From positions 744,001-808,000 of the forward strand of contig NZ_CP107780.1 of assembly GCF_036345175.1 (NCBI RefSeq): a stretch of DNA of 64,000 nt. Reading direction: 5' to 3'. The notes under the pieces are model-generated. The model had not been told where the DNA came from. It made no database searches and was given only the letters and a program-made list of their open reading frames with translations. This stretch comes from Streptomyces sp. NBC_00576 (GTDB lineage: Bacteria; Actinomycetota; Actinomycetes; Streptomycetales; Streptomycetaceae). Positions 1 through 7,256 of this stretch are shown here, one piece after another. The position numbers and the translations under genes were made by a program. Position 1 is the stretch's first letter; every line of letters starts with the position of its first letter.

Positions 1-235
1 GTACGGCGCACCACCACACCCGCACAACCGGACAACCCGCACGTGCACTGCCGCCGCGGCGAGGTCCCGTACACACTGAGGGAGTTGACGCACAACCGCG
101 CGCACGACTGTGCGCGCACCACTCCGAAGGGAGCGGCATGCAAACGCCGCCTCGCGCCCCGGATCAAGCCATGCCGTCCGGACGTGCCGGCACTCCCCTG
201 CCGGGCCGCTCCCCAAGGGCGGGGACACCCTCGCG
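1..235. other. Leading non-coding stretch with a GC-rich hairpin
   Basis: No convincing gene is seen before the ATG at 236. The open frames here lack plausible products. An inverted repeat with 8-bp arms (98-105 and 110-117, loop GACT) could end an upstream transcript, but there is no T-run after it. Confidence 0.4.
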
Positions 236-799
236 ATGAACCTTCCGCAGCCTCTCGCGGAGGCCGTCGCCCCCTACCGGACCCTGGTCGTCGAGGGCCA
301 CGAGGGCGTCCGCCGCACCCGTCTGTTCACCGAACTGGCCCTGCTCGGCTTCCCGTTACAGCGGCCGCCCGGGGATCTGCACCATCTCGATCCCACCCGG
401 CCGTACCGCGACCTGCTGGCCGCGCCGGGCAGGTTCGTCATCGACGGCGGCATCATCGGGGAACTCGTGTACGGGCCGTTGCGTCACGGACGTTCCCGGG
501 TGACCTGGATCCAGGCGCTGGACTTCGCCGAGGCGATCGCGGAACGCGAGGGCGCCATGCTCCACCTCACCGGGGGTGAGTACGGGGGTGAGCAGGGCGA
601 CGACGGGGCGGAGACCGCGGCTGCCGCCCTCGCCTACACCCGGGTGTTCCGGACGCTCGCCCAGCACGTTCCCGTGGTGAACGTGAACGTCACCCCCGCC
701 TTGACCGACCTGGCCACCGAACGGGCTCGCCGCATCCGTGCACCCGCGCCCCGACAGTCCCAACTCCGGCAACCGAACAGGCAGTTGACGGTAGGTTAG
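236..799 (+). CDS. Thymidylate-kinase-like P-loop protein, degenerate
   Basis: A 187-residue protein that resembles the deoxynucleoside/thymidylate kinase fold of streptomycetes. The N-terminal VVEGHEGVRRT sits where a Walker A loop (EGxxGxGKS/T) would be, but the glycine-lysine-serine core is missing. The middle segment GELVYGPLRHGRSRV resembles the (S/G)ELVYGP..RG.SR motif of these kinases, where a DR dipeptide normally precedes it; here the residues are DGG. The last 25 or so residues are basic and low complexity. I chose the ATG at 236 because a longer frame from 110 adds only arginine-rich sequence. Loss of Walker A suggests it no longer phosphorylates nucleotides; this is inferred from residues only. 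It lies 34 bp before a DUF574 methyltransferase and may be cotranscribed with it. Confidence 0.55.
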   Translation: MNLPQPLAEAVAPYRTLVVEGHEGVRRTRLFTELALLGFPLQRPPGDLHHLDPTRPYRDLLAAPGRFVIDGGIIGELVYGPLRHGRSRVTWIQALDFAEAIAEREGAMLHLTGGEYGGEQGDDGAETAAAALAYTRVFRTLAQHVPVVNVNVTPALTDLATERARRIRAPAPRQSQLRQPNRQLTVG

Positions 800-833
800 C
801 GAAGTCCGCGCGAGGCAAGTCAGGAGAACTCCG

Positions 834-1643
834 ATGACAGACGGCCGGCCCACCCCCGACCAGGAAGCACTGTCCAAGATCGACACCACGGTGCCGCACT
901 CCGCCCGTATCTGGAACTACTGGATGGGCGGCAAGGACAACTACGAGGTCGACCGCGAGGCGGGCGACGAGTACCGCGAGATCGCCCCCAACATCGAGAC
1001 GATGGCCCGCGCCTCGCGCGTCTATCTCATCCGCGCGGTCACCTTCGTGGCCCGCGAGCGCGGCATCCGCCAGTTCCTCGACATCGGCACCGGCCTGCCG
1101 ACGTACGACAACACGCACCAGGTCGCCCAGAAGGTGGCCCCCGAGTCGCGCATCGTCTACGTCGACAACGACCCGCTCGTCCTGCGCCACGCCCAGGCCC
1201 TGCTCACCAGCACCCCCGAGGGCACGACGGACTACGTGGACGCGGATCTGCGCGAGCCCGAGAAGATCATCGAGACGGCGCGCACGTTCCTGGACTTCGA
1301 CAAGCCGGTGGCTCTGATGCTGATGGGCATCCTCGGCCACATCCAGGACTGGGAGGAGGCCAAGTCGATCACCCACCGCCTCCAGGCCGCCCTGCCCCCG
1401 GGCAGCTACTTCGTGCACTACGACAGCACGGACACCGACGAGGAGCTCAAGCGGGCCCAGCAGGGGTACGACGACACCGGCGCGGTCCCGTACGTGCTGC
1501 GCAGCCCCGACAAGCTCTCCGCGCTCTACGAGGGTCTGGAGCTGCTGGAGCCGGGCATCGTCTCCTGCCCCCTGTGGCGTCCTGAGCCCGGCACCTCGCC
1601 GGAGCCGACGGACGTGTACGGAGGGATCGCGCACAAGGCGTAG
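834..1643 (+). CDS. SAM-dependent methyltransferase, DUF574/Methyltransf_19 family
   Basis: A 269-residue cytoplasmic protein of the S-adenosylmethionine methyltransferase family that is greatly expanded in Streptomyces. Family hallmarks seen are the N-terminal PHSARIWNYWMGGKDNYEVD, the SAM-binding FLDIGTGLPT at about residue 80, and YVDNDPLVL at about residue 115. The C-terminal VYGGIAHK is also typical. Length matches the family. AGGAGA lies just upstream of the ATG at 834. Members are often scattered singly through streptomycete chromosomes and most substrates are unknown, so no substrate is proposed. It follows the degenerate kinase-like gene closely. Confidence 0.9.
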   Translation: MTDGRPTPDQEALSKIDTTVPHSARIWNYWMGGKDNYEVDREAGDEYREIAPNIETMARASRVYLIRAVTFVARERGIRQFLDIGTGLPTYDNTHQVAQKVAPESRIVYVDNDPLVLRHAQALLTSTPEGTTDYVDADLREPEKIIETARTFLDFDKPVALMLMGILGHIQDWEEAKSITHRLQAALPPGSYFVHYDSTDTDEELKRAQQGYDDTGAVPYVLRSPDKLSALYEGLELLEPGIVSCPLWRPEPGTSPEPTDVYGGIAHKA

Positions 1644-1678
1644 CCCTTCCGCCGTACCGGTCGGTCGTGTTTAATGCC

Positions 1679-1698
1679 ATCCTGTCGATCGACAGGAT
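1679..1698. promoter_or_regulatory. Perfect 20-bp palindrome, probable operator
   Basis: The 20-mer centred on CTGTCGATCGACAG, flanked by AT on each side, reads identically on both strands. It lies 33 bp before the start of the alpha/beta hydrolase gene, where a repressor dimer would block transcription. A TTTAAT-like element sits a few bases upstream. No regulator is adjacent, so the binding protein is unknown. Confidence 0.5.
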
Positions 1699-1731
1699 TC
1701 CTGGCAATAGCCCGACCGAACGGAACCCCGC

Positions 1732-2667
1732 ATGTCCCTCCTGGCCAGGCCTGCGGTGGCCTCCCTCATCGCCAAGACCATGCAGCGTGTCGTCATGCTG
1801 GCGGACGGGCGCTCCAGCGGACGGGGCTCCGCCGCGGAGTCCCACGCCCGCCTTCCCGAGTTCCCGCGGGCGACAAGCGAGCTGACGATTCCGACGTCGG
1901 TCGCCCCGGCCCGCGTCGTGGTCTACCGGCCCACGACCGAGGACCCGGCCCCGCCGGTCCACGTCAACTTCCACGGCGGCGGATTCATCCTGCCGGTGAC
2001 GGAGACGGACGACGCCTTCTGTCGTGCCGTCGCCGCGCTGGCGGGCGTGGTGGTCGTCAACGTCGACTACGTCGTCGCCCCGCAGTACCCGTTCCCGGCC
2101 CCGCCCCGGCAGTCGTACGACGTGGTCCGGTGGATCGCCGAGAACGGCGCCGAGCACGGCTGGGACGGCACCCGGCTCACCGTGGGCGGGCAGAGCGCCG
2201 GCGGCGGTCTCGCGGCGGCCGTGGCCCGCCAGGCCCTGGAGGAGAACGGCCCCCCGATCGCACTCCAGGTCCTGCACTACCCGCCGCTCGACCTCGCGAC
2301 CGCCGCCAAGGACAAGCGGGCGGCGATCGCCAAGCCGATGCTGCGACCGTGGATGGGCGAGGTGTTCGACAGCGCCTACGTGCCGGACCCGCGCGAGCGT
2401 GCCGACCGGCTCGTCTCCCCCGCCCATCCGACGGAGACCGCGGATCTGAAGGGCATCGCCCCGGCCCTGATCGTCACCGCCGCCCACGACCGCCTCCGGG
2501 CGGAGGGCGTGCGCTACGCCGAGCGGCTTCGGCAGGTGGGCTCGCTGACGGAGCACCATGACGTCGCTGAGGTCGATCACGCCTATGACCTCGACGACGA
2601 CGAGAAGGGCCGGGAGATCTACGCCTTCATCGCCCAGCACGTACGGCAGGCCACGGCGGGCGACTGA
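1732..2667 (+). CDS. Alpha/beta hydrolase (HSL/acetyl-hydrolase type)
   Basis: A 311-residue esterase-like hydrolase of the hormone-sensitive-lipase group. The oxyanion-hole HGGG motif starts at about residue 81, the nucleophile elbow is GQSAGGG with Ser155, the acidic residue is probably the Asp of AAHDRLR, and the catalytic His lies in VDHAYDL near residue 283. There is no clear signal peptide, so it is probably cytoplasmic. The ATG at 1732 follows directly on a palindromic operator (1679-1698), which suggests single-gene repression. Such enzymes hydrolyse short-chain acyl esters; the natural substrate cannot be read from the sequence. Confidence 0.85.
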   Translation: MSLLARPAVASLIAKTMQRVVMLADGRSSGRGSAAESHARLPEFPRATSELTIPTSVAPARVVVYRPTTEDPAPPVHVNFHGGGFILPVTETDDAFCRAVAALAGVVVVNVDYVVAPQYPFPAPPRQSYDVVRWIAENGAEHGWDGTRLTVGGQSAGGGLAAAVARQALEENGPPIALQVLHYPPLDLATAAKDKRAAIAKPMLRPWMGEVFDSAYVPDPRERADRLVSPAHPTETADLKGIAPALIVTAAHDRLRAEGVRYAERLRQVGSLTEHHDVAEVDHAYDLDDDEKGREIYAFIAQHVRQATAGD

Positions 2668-2690
2668 CCCCCCGCACGGGCCACTCCCGC

Positions 2691-3611
2691 TCATCTCAGG
2701 GTGAGCGGGGTCTCCGTTTCCGCGCGGGTCAGTTTCTCGGGGTTTCGGACGTAGTAGAGGCCGGTGACGCGCGCGTCCTCGACACGCATCGCCATGATCC
2801 CGTCGAGCTCGCCGTCCAGGTGTACGACGAGTGCCAGTCCGCCGTTGACCACGGTGGGGGCGACGGTGATCGGGCTCTTGTTCTTGCCGAGAACGCCGAC
2901 CAGGAAACGGGCCACCTTCTCGGCGCCGTTGATCGGTCGCAGCGCGGCCTGCTTGATGCCGCCGCCGTCGTTCACCAGGACGACATCCGGGGCGAGTACG
3001 GCAAGGAGGGCCTTCGGGTCGCCGGTTTCCAGGACGCGCTGGAACGATTCCAGGACGGCCCGGCTCTCGTCCGGGGAGACGGCCTGACGGGGGCGGCGGG
3101 CATCGACGTGCCGGCGGGCGCGGTGGGCGATCTGGCGGACGGCCGCGGGGCTCTTGTCGACGGCGGCGGCGATCTCGTCGTAGCCCGTGTCGAAGACCTC
3201 GCGCAGGACGAACACGGCGCGTTCGGTCGGCGAGAGGGTTTCGAGGACGAGCATCAGGGCCATCGAGATGCTTTCGGCGAGTTCGACGTCCTCGGCCACG
3301 TCGGGCGCGGTGAGCAGCGGCTCGGGCAGCCACTGGCCGACGTAGGCCTCCTTGCGGCGGCTCATGGTGCGCAGCCGGTTGAGGGACTGCCGGGTCGTGA
3401 TGCGGACCAGGTACGCGCGCTGGTCTCGGACCTGCTCCAGGTCGACCTTGACCCAGCGCAGCCAGGTCTCCTGGAGGACGTCCTCGGCGTCGGCCGCCGA
3501 GCCGAGCATCTCGTAGGCGACCGTGAAGAGCAGGTTGCGGTGGGCGACAAAGGTCTCGGTCGCCGGGTCGGTGGATGGAGTGGTGGGCTGGGCGGTGGTG
3601 TGCTCGCTCAT
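2691..3611 (-). CDS. ECF41-type RNA polymerase sigma factor with C-terminal SnoaL-like domain (SigJ-like)
   Basis: A 306-residue sigma factor. Regions 2 and 4 occupy roughly residues 10-180, with YEMLGSAADAEDVLQETWLRW in region 2. They are followed by an NTF2/SnoaL-like extension to about residue 300. The linker carries QWLPEPLL and the C-domain carries NDGGGIKQAALRPI; both are hallmarks of group ECF41, in which the extension replaces a separate anti-sigma factor. I chose the ATG at 3611; the longer frame to 3764 runs into non-coding sequence. ECF41 genes usually sit beside a carboxymuconolactone decarboxylase, oxidoreductase or epimerase gene, and here an oxidoreductase gene precedes it on the same strand, 167 bp away. 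Confidence 0.9.
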   Translation of the reverse strand: MSEHTTAQPTTPSTDPATETFVAHRNLLFTVAYEMLGSAADAEDVLQETWLRWVKVDLEQVRDQRAYLVRITTRQSLNRLRTMSRRKEAYVGQWLPEPLLTAPDVAEDVELAESISMALMLVLETLSPTERAVFVLREVFDTGYDEIAAAVDKSPAAVRQIAHRARRHVDARRPRQAVSPDESRAVLESFQRVLETGDPKALLAVLAPDVVLVNDGGGIKQAALRPINGAEKVARFLVGVLGKNKSPITVAPTVVNGGLALVVHLDGELDGIMAMRVEDARVTGLYYVRNPEKLTRAETETPLTLR

Positions 3612-3616
3612 GTTCC

Positions 3617-3643
3617 GGCCCCTGTCCGGCCCGGGCAGGGGCC
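3617..3643 (-). promoter_or_regulatory. Hairpin over the ribosome-binding region of the ECF41 gene
   Basis: GGCCCCTG at 3617-3624 and CAGGGGCC at 3636-3643 form an 8-bp stem with an 11-nt loop. On the mRNA the downstream arm is the AGGGG that would pair with the ribosome and ends 5 nt before the start codon. The site could therefore be partly closed. This is inference from pairing only. Confidence 0.35.
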
Positions 3644-3778
3644 CTGGTCGCCGACGGTTCTGGTTCTCGGGCGTGCTTCCACAGCATGGTCCCTTTCGTT
3701 TTTCGTTTTCGTCGACGGTCGTTCGATCAGCAGGGGGACACTGCCCGGCGCTCGGCCGTGGCACGCCGGGCCGTGTCC

Positions 3779-4978
3779 TCAGACTGCCGGTTCAGTGGTG
3801 GCCCGCTCCTGTTCGGGCTTGGCCTGGAGCAGCCGGCTGCGCTTGGCGTCCTTGGTCCACCACGTGCGCGCACCGGGCTTGCGTGCCTCGTACGACAACT
3901 GCCAGGGGATGCTCCTGCAGATGAGTTCCTTGATCTTCGCGCCCGATCGGCCGCCGAGGTAGTGCCACTTCGCGGTGTCGTCCTTGCCCATGAGCTGAAA
4001 GATGCCGGCGCGACGACCCAGGCTGATGCACGTGCCGACGAACCCCACCTCGATGGCCGCGGGCCGCTCACCCGCGATCCGGCTCAGTACCGTCTCGGCG
4101 GCCTGCGGGCCCAGCTGGACCGCGGCCTGGCAGCTCATCCGGAACGGCAGGTCCGACGGGGCCGCCGAGTCCCCGGCCGCGACGATGCGCGTGTCGTCGA
4201 CGCTCGTCAATGTCTCGTCGGTGAGCAGGCGGCCCAGGGCATCGGTGCGCAGGCCGCTGCGCACGGCCAGGTCCGGTACGCCGAACCCGGCGGTCCAGAC
4301 CGTCACCGCGCTCGGCAGCTCGCGTCCGTCGGCGAGCCGCACGGCGTCGCGGGTCACCGTCGTCACCTTCGTGTCGGGGCCGTCGAGGACGCGCACCCCG
4401 AGTGCGGTGAGCCGCCTGGCCACCGATCGGCGCCCCCGCGGATGCAGGGACGGGCCGAGCAGTCCGCCGCAGACCAGGGTCACGGTGCGGCCCTGCTCCG
4501 CCAGCTCGGCGGCGGTCTCGATACCGGTCGGCCCGGCCCCGACCACCGTCACGGGGGCCGACGCGGGTGCGGCATCGAGGACCGGCCGCAGGCGCTGTGC
4601 CTCCTCCAGGGCGGCGATCGGGTACGCGAAGTCGGCGGCGCCGGGCACGCGCGGGTCGGCGCTGCCGCTGCCCACCGCGTAGACCAGGTAGTCGTAGCTG
4701 GCGGTGCCGCCGCTCGCGAGCGTCACTGCGCGCCCGGCCGCGTCGATCCGTGTCACGGTGTCCACCACCAGCCGGACGCCCTCGGCGAGGACCTTCCGGT
4801 AGTCGGCGACCGCCTCGTGGGTGCCGCCCACGAGTTGGTGGAGGCGGATCCGGTCGACGAAGGCGGGGCGTGGGTTGATCAGCGTGACGGTGACGTCGGT
4901 GCGCTGCGTCAGCCTGTTGGCCGCCATGACGCCGGCGTAGCCGCCGCCGATCACGACCACATCAGTGTTCCGGCTCAT
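3779..4978 (-). CDS. FAD/NAD(P)-binding oxidoreductase, NDH-2-like
   Basis: A 399-residue flavoprotein of the pyridine nucleotide-disulfide oxidoreductase fold. The N-terminal FAD dinucleotide motif is VVVIGGGYAGVMAANRL, and a second Rossmann motif VTVVGAGPTGIETAAELAEQ binds NAD(P)H. A late AAGDSAAP segment is the FAD-contacting motif of the family. No membrane helix is evident. The ATG at 4978 is chosen over one 33 bp upstream because it directly precedes the FAD motif. It probably forms an operon with the downstream ECF41 gene. A candidate ECF41-type promoter lies upstream at 5028-5054, so sigma and oxidoreductase may be autoregulated. The electron acceptor is unknown. Confidence 0.88.
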   Translation of the reverse strand: MSRNTDVVVIGGGYAGVMAANRLTQRTDVTVTLINPRPAFVDRIRLHQLVGGTHEAVADYRKVLAEGVRLVVDTVTRIDAAGRAVTLASGGTASYDYLVYAVGSGSADPRVPGAADFAYPIAALEEAQRLRPVLDAAPASAPVTVVGAGPTGIETAAELAEQGRTVTLVCGGLLGPSLHPRGRRSVARRLTALGVRVLDGPDTKVTTVTRDAVRLADGRELPSAVTVWTAGFGVPDLAVRSGLRTDALGRLLTDETLTSVDDTRIVAAGDSAAPSDLPFRMSCQAAVQLGPQAAETVLSRIAGERPAAIEVGFVGTCISLGRRAGIFQLMGKDDTAKWHYLGGRSGAKIKELICRSIPWQLSYEARKPGARTWWTKDAKRSRLLQAKPEQERATTEPAV

Positions 4979-5027
4979 GGTGTCTCCTCCGCGTTTACGG
5001 CGCCCCTTCAAAGGGGTTCGGCCTCAA

Positions 5028-5054
5028 GACACCGCTCGGCCGGTGGTTGTGACA
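5028..5054 (-). promoter_or_regulatory. Candidate ECF41 promoter
   Basis: On the minus strand TGTCACA (5054-5048) is followed after exactly 16 bp by TGTC (5031-5028). The ECF41 consensus as I recall it is TGTCACA, about 16 bp, CGTC, so one base differs. It lies about 50 bp upstream of the oxidoreductase start codon, the expected target of an ECF41 sigma factor. Confidence 0.6.
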
Positions 5055-5102
5055 GGGTGCGCTCAATCTTTTTTCGCCCCCGCCGCCCCTACCCGTCCCA
5101 TC

Positions 5103-5190
5103 CCGTTCCTGGGGGCTGCGCCCCCAGACCCCCTGCGGCCCTGAACGGGCCTCGTCCTCAAACTCCCCCAGAGGGGGGACCCCCAGACGG
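5103..5190. repeat. Streptomyces-type GGGGGCTGCGCCCCC intergenic repeat
   Basis: CTGGGGGCTGCGCCCCCAG forms a perfect short hairpin near 5108-5127. It is followed by the CCTCAAAC-type and CCCCCAGAGGGGGGACCC segments that recur between genes in many Streptomyces genomes. It separates the dioxygenase stop (5158) from the divergent oxidoreductase promoter. The stop and last codons of the dioxygenase gene lie inside it. Confidence 0.6.
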
Positions 5191-6156
5191 GCTGGAGATG
5201 CCGGTCGACTCCGGGGGCGTGCCGTGTGTGTGGAAGGACTCGATGGTCTTCAGGCCCCATGCCTGTCCCTTGGCTCGCTCGGCCTGGGTCCAGGTGATCA
5301 GTGGCCAGTCGGGGGCGAGCACCAGGCGGGTGAGCGGGTTGCACAGTTCGATGCGGTTGCCGCCCGGCTCGTAGACGTACAGGAAGAACGTCTGCTGGAT
5401 GGCGTGCTTGTGCGGGCCGGTCTCGATGTGTACGCCGTTGTCCAGGCACAGGTCGGCGGCGCGCAGGATGTCCTCACGGGTGTCCGTGGCGAACGCGATG
5501 TGGTGCAGGCGGCCGTTGGAGCCGGACCAGTCCTCCGTGTAGACGATGTCGTACGACTTGTTGGTGAACGTCAGCCACTGGGCGGCCAGCCGCCCTTCGT
5601 CCAGGACGATCTGTTCGGTGGGGCGGGCGCCGAGTACGTGCTGGATGAGACCGGCGTTCGGCTCGACCGAGGCCGCGAGGAAGTTGACGTGGTCGAGGCG
5701 GCGTACGCCGACGCCCGTCGCGGGTTTGGCCTGGGGCTGGTTCTTGAGGCCGGGCCGCAGCTCGGGGGGCGCCTGGTACCACTCGGTCTGCCAGTACAGG
5801 GCGATCTCGTGGCCGTCGGGGTCGGTGGTGACGTACAGCGGGCCCAGGCCCGGTTCGTCCTCGGCCCAGCGACCGGGGCGGCCTGCACTCTCGGTCTCCT
5901 TGACCCTGCGCTGCAGTGCCTCCTCACTGGAGGCGCGCAGGGCGGTGCGGCGGATGCCGGAGGTGGAGTGGGCGGTGAGGGTGAGGCTGTGGTGCTCGTA
6001 GTCGTCCCAGGTCCTCAGGTACACCGAGTCGCCGGAGCGGCCGTTCTCGGTCAGGCCGAGGATCGTGGTGAAGAACCGGACGCTGGCGTCGAGGTCGGGC
6101 GTGAGGAGTTCGACATGGCCGAGGTGGGCGATGTCGCCGATTGGCGGGGTGGTCAT
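5158..6156 (-). CDS. VOC-family type I extradiol dioxygenase
   Basis: A 332-residue ring-cleavage dioxygenase with two vicinal-oxygen-chelate modules. The first begins at IAHLGHVELLTPDLD. The second holds the iron ligands: His in RRLDHVNF, His in GRLHHIAF, and Glu in EPGGNRIEL. The GPHKHAIQQTFFLY segment corresponds to the RHG(I) active-site region of homoprotocatechuate and catechol 2,3-dioxygenases. The second-sphere VHD motif appears as SYD, an unusual change. The gene overlaps galD by one base and closes the gallate-type operon. Gallate dioxygenase GalA is normally a type II (LigAB-like) enzyme, so this gene may supply ring cleavage by an unrelated fold. The final 20 or so residues are proline/serine/glycine-rich and read into an intergenic repeat. 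Substrate is inferred from context only. Confidence 0.82.
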   Translation of the reverse strand: MTTPPIGDIAHLGHVELLTPDLDASVRFFTTILGLTENGRSGDSVYLRTWDDYEHHSLTLTAHSTSGIRRTALRASSEEALQRRVKETESAGRPGRWAEDEPGLGPLYVTTDPDGHEIALYWQTEWYQAPPELRPGLKNQPQAKPATGVGVRRLDHVNFLAASVEPNAGLIQHVLGARPTEQIVLDEGRLAAQWLTFTNKSYDIVYTEDWSGSNGRLHHIAFATDTREDILRAADLCLDNGVHIETGPHKHAIQQTFFLYVYEPGGNRIELCNPLTRLVLAPDWPLITWTQAERAKGQAWGLKTIESFHTHGTPPESTGISSPSGGPPSGGV

Positions 6157-7256
6157 CAGCGGCTCCTGTCGGGGAGGGCGACAGCGGGACGGGGGAAGAC
6201 CGTGCCGTCGAAGATCTTGCGGGCGGTACGGACGACGGCCGTGCGGTGCGCGACCGGGGTGGGGCCGTCCGTGTGGACGACGGATTCGACGTCCAGGAAT
6301 CCGGTGGGGTGTTCGATGCGCAGCGGGTCGTCGTCGTGGGCGGGGAGGCGTGCCACGCCCTCCCCGACGCCGCCGGTCATACGCAGGCCGGCGGCGACGC
6401 TCGCGGCTCCGAGCACGCCGATCGCCGGGTGGCAGCGGACCGGGATGAAGGTGCGGGTCATGACGGTGCCGCCGTGAGCCGGCGGGGCGAGCAGCGTGAG
6501 CTTGGGCACGGTCGCCGACGAGACGTCGCCGAGCCCCATCAACTTGCCTGCCGCCAGCCGGATTTCGTGCAGCCGTGCATTGAGGGCGAGGTTCAACTCC
6601 AGGTCCCTAGGGTCCTCGTAGCCGGTGATCTGAAGGGCGGAGGCGGCGATCAGTACGGTCGGCATGCCGTTGTCGACGCAGGTCACCTGCGTCCCGGCGA
6701 CGGTGTCGCGGGCCCGGCCGGTCGGCAGCAGGGGTGCGCTCCCCCGTTCGAAGGCGATCGCGACCGGAGCGGCACCGCCGGGTACACCGGAGATCTCGGT
6801 CGTGCCCGCGTAGACGGCACGTCCGCCCGTCGTGGGGAAAGTCGCGGTGGCGTGGTCGCCGCTGTTGACCATGCGGATGCGTACGGAGGTCAACTCCTCC
6901 CCGGCCGCGACCAGTCCGCGTTCCACGGCGAACGGTCCGACGCCCGCGAGAAGGTTCCCGCAGTTCTGATGATCCGTCACTTGTGGCTGTTCGACGCCTA
7001 CTTGGAGGAACAGGTAGTCGACGTCGGCCTGCTCGTCGGCCGAGCAGGAGACGACGGCCACCTTGCTGGTGAGGGGGTGCGCTCCGCCGAGTCCGTCGAT
7101 CTGGCGGGGGTCAGGGCTGCCCATGACCCGCAGCAGCAGCTCGTCGCGGGCGGCGGGGTCGGCCGGCAGGTCCTCGGCGAGGAAGTAGGCGCCCTTGGAG
7201 GTGCCGCCCCGCATCAGCATGCAGCGCAGCCCCTCCCCCGGGCCGCCCGTACTCAC
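6156..7256 (-). CDS. galD: 4-oxalomesaconate tautomerase (PrpF family)
   Basis: A 366-residue PrpF-fold isomerase. The N-terminal MLMRGGTSKGAYFLAEDLP closely matches the GalD signature. MGSPDPRQIDGLGGAHPLTS and the HQNCGNLLAGVGPFAVE segment with its catalytic cysteine follow. GalD interconverts keto and enol tautomers of 4-oxalomesaconate in gallate breakdown, in the cytoplasm. A GTG start at 7256 overlaps the galC stop by 4 bp (GTGA), and its own stop overlaps the dioxygenase start by one base. This tight coupling supports one transcript running gntR-galB-galC-galD-dioxygenase. PrpF-type aconitate isomerases are the main alternative, but the GalB and GalC neighbours favour the tautomerase. 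Confidence 0.88.
   Translation of the reverse strand: MSTGGPGEGLRCMLMRGGTSKGAYFLAEDLPADPAARDELLLRVMGSPDPRQIDGLGGAHPLTSKVAVVSCSADEQADVDYLFLQVGVEQPQVTDHQNCGNLLAGVGPFAVERGLVAAGEELTSVRIRMVNSGDHATATFPTTGGRAVYAGTTEISGVPGGAAPVAIAFERGSAPLLPTGRARDTVAGTQVTCVDNGMPTVLIAASALQITGYEDPRDLELNLALNARLHEIRLAAGKLMGLGDVSSATVPKLTLLAPPAHGGTVMTRTFIPVRCHPAIGVLGAASVAAGLRMTGGVGEGVARLPAHDDDPLRIEHPTGFLDVESVVHTDGPTPVAHRTAVVRTARKIFDGTVFPRPAVALPDRSR

Noticed and set aside
98..117. GC-rich hairpin near the window start as a confident terminator
   Set aside because: No upstream gene end is visible and no T-run follows; kept only as a note in the leading region.
1447..3687. 746-codon open frame on the minus strand
   Set aside because: It runs antisense through the hydrolase gene and out of frame through the sigma gene; low-complexity Arg/Pro/Gly composition and no domain. 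Shadow of GC-rich genes.
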